Translations under genes and position numbers: made by a program
NCBI GenBank assembly: GCA_030019205.1
Contig: JASEFH010000003.1
Coordinates: forward strand, 62,001 to 126,000
Direction: 5' to 3'
DNA from: Methanomicrobiales archaeon
Lineage (GTDB): Archaea; Halobacteriota; Methanomicrobia; Methanomicrobiales; JACTUA01
Length of the DNA: 64,000 bases
Part shown: piece by piece, positions 1-8,218 of the stretch
How positions within the stretch are numbered: position 1 is the stretch's first letter
Layout of the letters: each line of letters begins with the position of its first letter
The notes under the pieces: model-generated
The model's input: only the letters and a program-made list of their open reading frames with translations
Told to the model about the DNA's origin: nothing
Database searches by the model: none

Positions 1-1074
1 GCGGTGCAGAGGGAGGCGAACGCTGCCCGGGGTCTCGGACTGCCCGCATCCTTCGTCGAGGACGTGCCGCTGCCCTTCGAGACGGAGGGAGCAGTACGGT
101 TCGACGACCAGGCGCAGTTCCACCCCCGGAAGTACCTCTGCGCCCTGGCCCGGGAGATCCCCGGCGACGGGAGCGCGATATTCGAGGAGACGCGGGCGAT
201 CGCGATCCGGGACGGCGAGCCCGTTACGGTGGAGACGGAGCGGGGAACGGTGCAGGCGACGGACGTGATCCAGGCGACCCACTTCCCGTTCCACGATCAG
301 CCGGGGCAGTACTTCAGGCGGATGCACCAGTCCCGCTCCTACGTCCTCGGGGTGCGGATCGACGAGCCGTTTCCGGACGGCATGTTCATCAACGTTCGGG
401 CGCCCATCCACTCCCTGCGGTCCCAGGCGGCGGAGGGCGGGGAGCTGATCCTGGTGGTCGGCGAGGGGCACCGCACCGGGACGGGGGGAGGCACCACTGA
501 CCACTACCGCCGCCTGGAAGAGTGGGCCCGCTCCATCTATACCGTGCGCTCCATCGACTACCGCTGGTCCGCCCAGGACACGATGCCCGTTGACGGCGTC
601 CCCTACATCGGCAGGCTGACCGGGGATCTCCCCCACCAGTACGTGGGGACGGGGTTTCACAAGTGGGGGATGAGCGGCGGCACCGCGGCGGCGATGATCC
701 TCACCGACATGATCCGGGGGCGCCGCAACCCCTGGGAGGAGGTGTTCGACCCCTCGCGCTACAGGGAGACGGAGCGGAAGAAGCGGGAGAAGGGCCCCGC
801 GGAAGAGCTCCCGACGGATCCCTCCCGCCTGAGGCCTGGCGGGGGTGCGATCCTGGCGATCGGGGGCAGGGAGACGGCCGTTTACCGCGACCCGCAGGGG
901 CAGGTGCATGCCCTGGATCCGGCCTGCGGGCACATGGGCTGCACCGTCGCCTGGAACGACGCGGAGAAGAGCTGGGACTGCCCCTGCCACGGTTCGCGCT
1001 ACACCGCCCTCGGGGAGGTGATCTGCGGGCCCACCGTGAGAGGTCTGCGGAATCGGGAGATGCCGGGGAGGTGA
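1..1074 (+). CDS. FAD-dependent oxidoreductase with C-terminal Rieske domain (5' truncated)
   Basis: The reading frame is open to the window edge and the N-terminal FAD-binding GxGxxG region is missing, so the gene starts upstream. The visible part is the C-terminal half of a DadA-like FAD oxidoreductase; a segment near residues 198-230 (QDTMPVDGVPYIG, then GTGFHKWGMSGG) is the usual FAD-contact region. It is fused to a Rieske [2Fe-2S] domain in which C-G-H and C-P-C-H provide the Cys2His2 ligands (about residues 305-330). Such fusions are thought to pass electrons between flavin and iron-sulfur centre. Substrate is unknown. The P-type ATPase gene converges on it 8 nt downstream. Confidence 0.85.
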   Translation, partial: AVQREANAARGLGLPASFVEDVPLPFETEGAVRFDDQAQFHPRKYLCALAREIPGDGSAIFEETRAIAIRDGEPVTVETERGTVQATDVIQATHFPFHDQPGQYFRRMHQSRSYVLGVRIDEPFPDGMFINVRAPIHSLRSQAAEGGELILVVGEGHRTGTGGGTTDHYRRLEEWARSIYTVRSIDYRWSAQDTMPVDGVPYIGRLTGDLPHQYVGTGFHKWGMSGGTAAAMILTDMIRGRRNPWEEVFDPSRYRETERKKREKGPAEELPTDPSRLRPGGGAILAIGGRETAVYRDPQGQVHALDPACGHMGCTVAWNDAEKSWDCPCHGSRYTALGEVICGPTVRGLRNREMPGR

Positions 1075-1082
1075 AGGCACCC

Positions 1083-3104
1083 TCACGCGGAGCGAGGGAT
1101 CCGCAGGGCGTTCCCGATGACCGCGAGGGAGAGCCCCATGTCCCCGAACGCCACCGCCATCCAGAGGGTCACCAGGCCGGGGAAGGCGAGGGCGGCGATG
1201 CCGAACTTCACGAGGATCGACGCGGCGACGTTCTGGCGTATCACCCGCATCGTCCTCCGCGAGAGATCCAGCAGGTACCCCACCCTCGATATCTGATCCT
1301 TCAGGATGACGATGTCGGCCGTCTCGATCGCGACATCCGAACCGATCGCCCCCATCGCGATGCCCACGGTCGCCCGCGCGAGCGCCGGTGCATCGTTCAC
1401 GCCGTCCCCGACCATGACCACATGGCCGTACTGCTCCATCAGCCGCTCGACGCGCGCCGCCTTCTCCTCGGGGAGGAGCCCGGCATGACACTCGTCGATT
1501 CCCAGTCTGCGGCTGACCGCCTCGCCGATCCGTTCGTTGTCGCCCGTGAGCATCACCGTCCGGATTCCGCGTGAACGGAGGTACGCGATGGTCTCGGCCG
1601 CTGCCTCCCTGATGGTATCCGAGAGCGCGATCAGCCCCAGCACCGTGCTGTCGGTGCCGATCAGCACGACCGTCTTTCCCTCCCCCTCCAGACGGCGGCA
1701 TGCGGCTTCCCATGTTCGTCCATCGGATGCGGGGAAGAGAGAGGCGTTGCCGAGGAGAAACGTCGTGCCGCCGATGCTCCCCTGAATACCCCTCCCGCTG
1801 ATGGAGCGGAAGGCGTCGACGTCGCGCAGGGGGATCCCGCGCCTGCGGACCTCCTGCAGGATCGCCCCTGCCAGCGGGTGGGCGGAGCGGGACTCCAGGG
1901 AACCGGCGATCCCGAGCAGGTCTGCCTCCGGCGTCCCCGAGAACCCGAGGAGATCGGTCACCTCCAGCCGCCCCGTGGTGAGGGTCCCCGTCTTGTCGAA
2001 CACGAAGACCCGGGCCTCCCCGATCGCCTCCAGGTAATCCCGCCCCTTGATGAGCACGCCGTGGCGGGCCGCCGTCGTGATCCCGGACACCATGGAGACG
2101 GGCGTGGAGATGGCGAGAGCGCAGGGGCAGGCGATGACGAGCAGGATCAGGGCGCGGTAGAACGCCTCCAGAATCGGCACGCCGAAGAGCAGCGGCGGGA
2201 TCGCGATGAGGGCTGCTGCCAGCAGAATGACGGCCGGCGTATAGACGCGGGAGAACCGCTCGATGAACGCCTCGGTCGGGGAGCGCCTCCTCTGGGCTTC
2301 GGCAACCAGGCGGAGCACCCGTGCGATGGTGCTCTCCTCCCCCCGCTTCGCAACGAGCACCTCCAGATATCCCTCGAGATTGCGCGTGCCGGCGAAGACC
2401 GGATCGCCGGCAGCCTTCGCCACCGGGTAGCTCTCCCCCGTGATCGGGGCCTGTTCGACCGTGGACGCACCGAGGGAGACGGTGCCGTCGAGAGGCACCG
2501 TGTCCCCCGGCCGCACGATCACCGTCTCTCCCACCCGCACCGCCTCGACGGGGACCGTCGCCTCGCGGCCCTCCCGGCGCACCTGCGCCGTCTGCGGTGC
2601 GAGCGCGACGAGGGCTGCGATGGACCGCTGCGCCCGCCCCGAAGCCCGCTCCTCCAGCAGCTCCGCGATCGCGTAGAGGATGAGAACCGTCGCGCCTTCC
2701 TCGGGGTTTCCGGTCAGAAAGGCGCCGGCGGCGGCGATGCCGATCAGGACGTCGATGGTGAACCGCAGGCGGAGCAGGGAGAAGAGCGCTGTCCGCAGGA
2801 TCCCGTAGCCCCCCAGCAGAGCGGCCGCAAGGAGCAGGACGAGGGCCGCGGAGGAGAAGGGAGCGAAGATACCGGTCAGGATGCCGGCGGCGAGCAGCGC
2901 TCCGGCGGCTCCGAAGCGGATGAGGGTTCCCCGCTCCAGCGGTTCCTCGACGGGGCGCACCCGATCGCGGCAGACGGAGCACGAGCAGAACTCGCCATGC
3001 TCGCGTTCGGTCTCGGCCTCCCCCCCTCCGGAGGGCGGATATCCGCTCTTCCGCGCCGGATCGCCTCTCTTCTCCGCAGCATGACTCCCCGCGGGCGGCT
3101 CCAT
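1083..3104 (-). CDS. P1B-type heavy-metal translocating ATPase (Zn/Cd/Pb class)
   Basis: Membrane ATPase that expels soft metal cations. From the chosen ATG (673 aa) it shows the actuator TGES near 222, the transmembrane CPC near 326, the phosphorylation motif DKTGTLTTG with Asp370, and GDGVNDAPAL near the C-terminus. The last helix has D-M-G followed by an Asn, the P1B-2 (Zn/Cd/Pb) signature. There is no N-terminal HMA domain; a short CxCxxC (C40, C42, C45) takes its place. Start 3104 is preferred because a TATA-like box (3131-3138, minus strand) lies about 27 nt upstream, suggesting a leaderless message; longer starts at 3146 and 3200 are open. Confidence 0.92.
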   Translation of the reverse strand: MEPPAGSHAAEKRGDPARKSGYPPSGGGEAETEREHGEFCSCSVCRDRVRPVEEPLERGTLIRFGAAGALLAAGILTGIFAPFSSAALVLLLAAALLGGYGILRTALFSLLRLRFTIDVLIGIAAAGAFLTGNPEEGATVLILYAIAELLEERASGRAQRSIAALVALAPQTAQVRREGREATVPVEAVRVGETVIVRPGDTVPLDGTVSLGASTVEQAPITGESYPVAKAAGDPVFAGTRNLEGYLEVLVAKRGEESTIARVLRLVAEAQRRRSPTEAFIERFSRVYTPAVILLAAALIAIPPLLFGVPILEAFYRALILLVIACPCALAISTPVSMVSGITTAARHGVLIKGRDYLEAIGEARVFVFDKTGTLTTGRLEVTDLLGFSGTPEADLLGIAGSLESRSAHPLAGAILQEVRRRGIPLRDVDAFRSISGRGIQGSIGGTTFLLGNASLFPASDGRTWEAACRRLEGEGKTVVLIGTDSTVLGLIALSDTIREAAAETIAYLRSRGIRTVMLTGDNERIGEAVSRRLGIDECHAGLLPEEKAARVERLMEQYGHVVMVGDGVNDAPALARATVGIAMGAIGSDVAIETADIVILKDQISRVGYLLDLSRRTMRVIRQNVAASILVKFGIAALAFPGLVTLWMAVAFGDMGLSLAVIGNALRIPRSA

Positions 3105-3128
3105 GTTCGAGTACAATCGCCCCGGTAC

Positions 3129-3139
3129 AGCATAAAAGT
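3129..3139 (-). promoter_or_regulatory. TATA-like box of the metal ATPase gene
   Basis: The minus-strand sequence CTTTTATG is centred about 27-30 nt before the ATG at 3104, the normal archaeal spacing for a leaderless transcript. No Shine-Dalgarno sequence precedes that ATG. Confidence 0.45.
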
Positions 3140-3876
3140 CCGGCATGGCGCCCCCGGGGAAGGGGGGAGAGCGGGAACGGACCGATCCTACCGCCGTCAC
3201 GCAGCATCCTCATCGATCCCCCGCATCGGAGGAGATGGGGGAGCAGAAAGCGCAGATCCCCCCGCACATCCCGGGACTGCCGTGCGCAAGCCCGATTGCG
3301 GGCATCGGCTTCCCGGGGTTGCCTCCGGGAGAGAAGGGTATGCCTTCCGGCGTTCCCTGCATCCGCAACCCGCAACCGCCGCCCGCTGCGGACCTGCCCC
3401 GCGATCCGTGATAGCGGCAGACGGCATCCTCAAAGGTGCCCCGATCGGGAACGGACGGTCGCGGAATGCCGTCGTCGTTTCATCACCGGATCGGAGAGTT
3501 CGGATCCCGCTTTTCATACAGTAAATTATATATAATGCAACACGATCCAGAAGGTCTGCCAGCGGGGATCCCCCTGCTCGGAGCGGAAGGTTCTGCTGCA
3601 CGTCCTCGGATCGGTGCCGAACCGCACGGCACCGATCCCATCCGCATCGCCGGGCAGAGGCGCTCTTTTTCACACCCCGATCCCCCCGGCAGGATCACGA
3701 TGCCGTTATTTCCTTAAAAGTTTTGTCCTGGAAGCTGAAAAAAATGAGCGAACGGCGGCACGATTCCTGATTCGGGCTGCCGCCTCGATCGGTGTCCCGG
3801 TACACTGAACCGGCCCACCGGGCCGCTGCCGATCGGGCCGCCGGCGCGGATGTCGTCCGTGACGGGGTCCGTTCTC
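3140..3876. other. GC-rich spacer without a convincing gene
   Basis: About 740 bp between two minus-strand genes. Open frames here have composition typical of random GC-rich DNA and no recognisable domain. It holds an isolated AT-rich stretch (about 3523-3540, resembling a TATA box with no gene after it), a perfect inverted repeat (listed separately) and a short T-run near 3718. Confidence 0.5.
3608..3638. repeat. Perfect 11-bp inverted repeat (hairpin)
   Basis: Arms GGATCGGTGCC and GGCACCGATCC are exact reverse complements around a 9-nt loop. It would form a very stable RNA or DNA hairpin. It lies about 80 bp beyond the AT-rich stretch at 3523-3540 and outside any gene. It could be part of an untranslated or small RNA, a transcription-end structure or a protein site; the sequence does not decide. 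Confidence 0.6.
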
Positions 3877-5481
3877 TCAGGCGGCGGCCCCTGCCCGCCG
3901 GGCCCTCTCGGCATCCTGAAGATGTATCCGGAGGAACGTCAGGAGGATCCCGAGGGAGTAGAGCGCCCAGAAGAGCGCCACGGGCACCTGAGCGCTGGAC
4001 ACCCCGCTGATCAGCCTCCATATCCCCATCGCGCTGGAGACGATGCTGATCCCGAAGAAGGAGACGAGCACCATGGTGTGCACGCCGAAGCTGCTCCCGG
4101 CGGTCCGCCCCGGGGTCTTGGGCGTCACGGAAAAACCCAGATTCTTACCCATGAGGACGTACAGGATCGCCCGCGCGTAGATGAAGGAGATGCTGGCCAG
4201 AATCGCCTGGGACTTCAGGAGGTCGAGGAGGCGGTACCGCCTCTCGGCAATGCTGGTGTAGTACTGGACACCCAGCACCAGGACCAGAATCGGGGCGAAG
4301 AAGGTGGGCAGGATGACGGGCACCAGCCGCACGTTGAAGAGCAGGATGACGGCCGGGAAGAGCAGCAGGATGGGGTTGACGAGACCGAGCAGGTAGCTCA
4401 GTTCGGTCATGACGAACGCCAGCCACTGGGAGACGCTGAGAACCTTTGGATTTTTAAAGAAGGTGCGGACCACCGTCTTGAAATGCTGCGTGTTCCCGTA
4501 CGCCCAGCGCATCTGCTGGGTGTAGTATGCCGCAAGCGAGGGCGGCGGGACTCCTTCGGCGTAGATGGCGTCCAGGAATGCACCCCGGTACCCCCGCGTG
4601 AGGTAGACGAAGGTGGTCGCCACATCCTCGGTGATGCAGGACTCATCCATGCCTCCGATCGCCCGCAGGTGGGACAGGCGGAAGAGGCAGTTCGTGCCCG
4701 TCAGGAGCACCGCATCCTGGACGTGGAGCCCGCGGCAGATATGCTTGTTGTAGAGGTGCTGGTGGTAGGAGTAGCAGGTGGCCAGGGCGTTGCCATTCCT
4801 GGAATGGAAGTACTGGGGGAGCTGCAGGTAGGAGAGGTCTCCGTCCTTCTCCAGGATGGGCACCAGATCCCGCAGGAACTTCGGGGTCACCCGCTGATCG
4901 ACGTCCAGTACCAGGAGGTACTGCACCTCCTCTCCCAGCATCGGGATCGCATCGTTGATCGCGCCGGCCTTGAATCCGCGTCGATGCTGACGGGTTATCC
5001 GTGCAACGCCCAGGCTCCGGCAGAAACGCTCGTTGGACTCTCCCATCTCCGCGTTCGTGGAATCGTCGAGGAGATAGATGCGAAGATCGGGCCACTCTAT
5101 CCCTTTGCAGGTCTTCAGGCATGTCTCGACCAGAGAGGGGTCCTCGTTGTAGACGGGAATGAAGACGGCAACGGGCGGGGAGGGGTTCCTGGACGGCCCC
5201 GGGCTCTGGAATCCGCCACGGTATATGAGCATGGACCGTAGGAGATTGTCCCCGTAGCTGACGAACTCCAGAGCGACGAAGAAGAGGCACGCGACCAGGA
5301 TGGCCGAGAAGATCCGGCTGACCGGGGGATAGGCGGACAGGAACAGGGCGGAATAGGTATCCCGGACCAGGACGAGGAACAGAAGGAGGACAACCGCGGA
5401 GGAGAGGACGGTGATGAACGCCCCCCTGCCGCCTCCCCCCGATCCCCTCCCGCGGTAACGTTCAGCGGCCGTTCGATTCAT
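3877..5481 (-). CDS. Membrane-bound family 2 glycosyltransferase (cellulose synthase-like)
   Basis: Processive-type glycosyltransferase that probably builds a cell-surface or exported polysaccharide at the membrane. Two N-terminal membrane helices precede a GT-A domain with V-F-I-P-V-Y-N-E-D, a D-D-S turn, the metal-binding D-V-D, the catalytic T-E-D and the acceptor motif Q-Q-M-R-W. Several C-terminal membrane helices follow. Start 5481 (534 aa) gives a sensible N-terminus. An ATG at 5676 adds 65 Ala/Gly/Arg-rich residues that look non-coding, although a TATA box about 27 nt before 5676 would suit it. The next gene upstream, encoding the thermosome, also reads on the minus strand. Confidence 0.87.
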   Translation of the reverse strand: MNRTAAERYRGRGSGGGGRGAFITVLSSAVVLLLFLVLVRDTYSALFLSAYPPVSRIFSAILVACLFFVALEFVSYGDNLLRSMLIYRGGFQSPGPSRNPSPPVAVFIPVYNEDPSLVETCLKTCKGIEWPDLRIYLLDDSTNAEMGESNERFCRSLGVARITRQHRRGFKAGAINDAIPMLGEEVQYLLVLDVDQRVTPKFLRDLVPILEKDGDLSYLQLPQYFHSRNGNALATCYSYHQHLYNKHICRGLHVQDAVLLTGTNCLFRLSHLRAIGGMDESCITEDVATTFVYLTRGYRGAFLDAIYAEGVPPPSLAAYYTQQMRWAYGNTQHFKTVVRTFFKNPKVLSVSQWLAFVMTELSYLLGLVNPILLLFPAVILLFNVRLVPVILPTFFAPILVLVLGVQYYTSIAERRYRLLDLLKSQAILASISFIYARAILYVLMGKNLGFSVTPKTPGRTAGSSFGVHTMVLVSFFGISIVSSAMGIWRLISGVSSAQVPVALFWALYSLGILLTFLRIHLQDAERARRAGAAA

Positions 5482-5696
5482 ACCGATCCGTGCCCTCGAC
5501 TCTCCGGCGCCGGCCGGCGGCGGCTCCCCGAATACCCGGGGAAGCGCAGGGGTTTTGCCGTGCCGTCCCCCGCTGCCGGGATTCCCGGTTGCCCTCGCCC
5601 CGGACGGGGCTGCCCTCCTCCGTGCGGGAACCTGCAGCCATCCCCCCGCCCCGTCTGCCGCCCTGCCTGCACTCATGGGATTCCCGAGGCACAGGA

Positions 5697-5708
5697 ATTA
5701 TTTAAAGT
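5697..5708 (-). promoter_or_regulatory. TATA box upstream of the glycosyltransferase
   Basis: Minus-strand ACTTTAAATAA is a good archaeal TATA element. It predicts transcription from about 5676, either as a leaderless message starting at the ATG there or with a leader of about 195 nt before the ATG at 5481. Nothing else was seen in the roughly 250 bp between it and the thermosome gene. Confidence 0.55.
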
Positions 5709-5962
5709 TGTCTCCCCCGCCCCCGGTGGAGACGGTCCGTCCCCGGATTTGACGTCCTCTCCCTGCCCGTTCCCGCGATACGGGCAGCGGGAGGAGAGGT
5801 CGCATCCCCGCGCGGGAGGGAGCGTCGCCACCCCCCGCTCCCCTGCGATCGGCTGCACCCGCGGAGCGCTGGCACCGTCCGCGACCCGGTCCGACTCCGT
5901 GCAGGATCGCACAGCCGGTCGGTGCCCGGATCCCGCGCCGGCACGGCTCGGGGGGATGACGG

Positions 5963-7552
5963 TTACCGCGCCGCGCCCTCCTCCCGACGGGCGGCGATCA
6001 CGTCGTCGATCTGGAGGATCAGGGCGGCAGCCTCGGCGGCGCTCGCGATGGCCTGCGTCTTCACGCGGAGAGGATCGACGACGCCCGCCTCCAGCATGTC
6101 CCCGGGCCGCCCGCCCTCGACGTCGAGTCCCGCTGCCGCCTCGCCCCGCTCGTGCGCGGCGCGGAGCTCGACGAGCACGTCGATGGGGTCGAGGCCCGCA
6201 TTCTCGGCGAGAGTGCGGGGGATGACCTCAACGGAGTCGGCGAAGGCGTCGATAGCGAGCCGGGTGCGTCCGCCGACCGAGGCGGCGTGGTCGCGGAGCC
6301 GCACGGCGATCTCCATCTCCGGCGCACCCCCGCCCCCCACGATCCGCCCATCCTCGATCACGTCCGCAACCACCCGCACGGCATCGTGCAGCACGCGCTC
6401 GATCTCGTCCGCCACGTGCGCGGTGCCGCCCCTCGCGAGCAGCGTCACGGTCCCGGGGTTCCTGCACTTCTCCACGAAGATCAGCCTCTCCCCGCCCACC
6501 TCCCTCTCCTCCACGAGGGCGGCATGGCCGAGGTCCCCCTCGCCGATACCGCCGAGGCTGGTGACGAGATGCCCGCCGGTCGCCCGCACCAGTCCGTCCA
6601 TATCGCTCTTTTTGACCCGCTGCACGCCCAGGATACCGGCTCCGCCCAGGAGGTAACGTGCGGATTCGTCGATCCCCTTCTGGCAGAAGACCACGTCTGC
6701 CCCGCTCCCCGCCACGGCGTCCACAAGAGTGCGGATCGTCGCCTCCTCCTGCTCCAGGAACGCCGGCAGGTCTCCGGGCTGCGTGATGCGGATCCCGCCC
6801 TCGACCTCGGTCTTCCGCACCTCGAGGGGGGCGTTGAGGAGCAGGATCCGGGCGTCCTCCACCCTCGCCGGCATCCGGGGATGGGCGCGCTCTTTCTCGA
6901 TGGTCAGCCCCTCGACAAGGGAGGTGTCACCGGTGGACCCGCCGACCCGTTTCACGATGCGCACGTTCTCCGGATCCAGCGCCCCATCCTCCTCGGCCAC
7001 CATCGGCACCGCCCGGACGACGAGCTCGATCAGGCGATCCCGTGCGAACTCGGCGCTCTTCCCGGTGATGGCGGAACGGGCGATCCTCTCCAGCATCGGG
7101 CGGTCGTCGGGCGACACGCGGACCGCGCACTCCTGCAGGCACTCCCTCGCCCTGTCCGCAGCCTGCCGATATCCGTCCGCGATGATCGTGGCGTGGATGT
7201 CCTGGTCGAGCAGATCCTCCGCTCTGTCCAGCAGCTCGCCGGCGATCACCACGGCGGTGGTCGTGCCGTCCCCCGCCTCCGCATCCTGGGCTCTGGCCAC
7301 CTCGACCATCATCCTGGCGGCGGGGTGCTCGATATCCATCCCCTGCAGGATGGTCGCGCCGTCGTTCGTGATCGTGACGTCCCCGCCCGAGCTGACGAGC
7401 ATCTTGTCCATACCCTGCGGCCCCAGGGTCGTGCGGACGGCGCGGGCGACCGCCTTCGCCGCGGCGATGTTGGTGCTCTGCGCCTCCCTGCCCCGCTCCC
7501 GGGACGTGCCTTCGGGGAGAATGAGTTCCCCTGGCTGCTGGCCCATACGCAT
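5963..7552 (-). CDS. Thermosome subunit (group II chaperonin)
   Basis: ATP-driven protein-folding chamber of archaea, cytosolic, forming eight- or nine-membered double rings. Typical family sequence: a [13 protein letters not shown] segment near residue 40, [10 protein letters not shown] near 60 and the ATPase motif GDGTTT near 95, then an apical domain and a second equatorial half with a GGGAPEMEI segment. About 530 aa, normal length. The C-terminus ends in a short basic tail without the Gly-Gly-Met repeats found in many thermosomes. The ATG at 7552 lies 8 nt after the transcription start expected from the TATA box at 7582-7588; a GTG at 7558 is also possible. Confidence 0.96.
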   Translation of the reverse strand: MRMGQQPGELILPEGTSRERGREAQSTNIAAAKAVARAVRTTLGPQGMDKMLVSSGGDVTITNDGATILQGMDIEHPAARMMVEVARAQDAEAGDGTTTAVVIAGELLDRAEDLLDQDIHATIIADGYRQAADRARECLQECAVRVSPDDRPMLERIARSAITGKSAEFARDRLIELVVRAVPMVAEEDGALDPENVRIVKRVGGSTGDTSLVEGLTIEKERAHPRMPARVEDARILLLNAPLEVRKTEVEGGIRITQPGDLPAFLEQEEATIRTLVDAVAGSGADVVFCQKGIDESARYLLGGAGILGVQRVKKSDMDGLVRATGGHLVTSLGGIGEGDLGHAALVEEREVGGERLIFVEKCRNPGTVTLLARGGTAHVADEIERVLHDAVRVVADVIEDGRIVGGGGAPEMEIAVRLRDHAASVGGRTRLAIDAFADSVEVIPRTLAENAGLDPIDVLVELRAAHERGEAAAGLDVEGGRPGDMLEAGVVDPLRVKTQAIASAAEAAALILQIDDVIAARREEGAAR

Positions 7553-7580
7553 CCCCACCCGCGGGGGTAAGGGGATAGAG

Positions 7581-7589
7581 GCATATAAG
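7581..7589 (-). promoter_or_regulatory. TATA box of the thermosome gene
   Basis: Minus-strand CTTATATGC is centred about 33 nt before the ATG at 7552, giving a predicted leader of only a few nucleotides. Confidence 0.6.
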
Positions 7590-8200
7590 AATAACGGAGC
7601 GATCCGGACCCGGAAGCGGAGGTCGGATTTCCATCCCTTCCGCCGGCGGAGCGATGAGGAGGTGCGGGAGAGCGGACCGGGTGTTCTCCCGCGTCGGCCG
7701 ATTGCGGTGCATCGGGGATGCGCAGGGGCGGTCGGGGCATACAGCAGCTGCGTTCGGGTGGCGGCAGGCGGGTAGACCGTCGGAACCGACTGCCGATCCC
7801 CGGAAGTGCAGCCTGCCCCGGGACGGACGCCGCCCGTACTGCCGCAGGGATTGCCCTCCCCCTCCCCTGCGCGACAGAGTCGAAGGGCTGCCGACAGGGC
7901 ATGAACGAGGCAGGTCCCGGAAGGGATCGCTCTTCCCGGACCGATCGGAGCCGATCCCTCCCCGCAGGGAGGATCCGCCGGATTGCCCGGGAAGCGTTCT
8001 CGGGAAGGCGGTGTGCGCCCTCTCTGCCCTGCGGGTGGATTCTCCGTTTCCCCGATGCCTGCGGCGGGATCCTCTCTTCAACCGCCATCAGGGGGCGCAT
8101 CCGCCATTCGCAGGATGCCTCCGGGCCCGCGCGCAGCGGCGGAGTCCCCCGTAAGAGCAGCATTGCTGCGCTGCCGCGGAACCCCGTCCAACAGGTTCTT
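7590..8200. other. GC-rich spacer between divergent genes
   Basis: About 600 bp between the thermosome and phosphorylase genes. Frames are open on both strands but the translations are Arg/Pro/Gly-rich and unrelated to known domains. I see no gene or RNA here. Confidence 0.5.
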
Positions 8201-8218
8201 AAGCAGGAGTGCAGGAGA

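Noticed and set aside
3197-3673. A 158-codon minus-strand frame as a gene
   Set aside because: Composition is Arg/Pro/Ser-rich like other spacer translations, with no promoter at a suitable distance and no domain.
5482-5676. N-terminal 65-residue extension of the glycosyltransferase
   Set aside because: The translation is Gly/Ala/Arg/Pro-rich like spacer DNA; the TATA box upstream could equally produce an untranslated leader. It remains possible.
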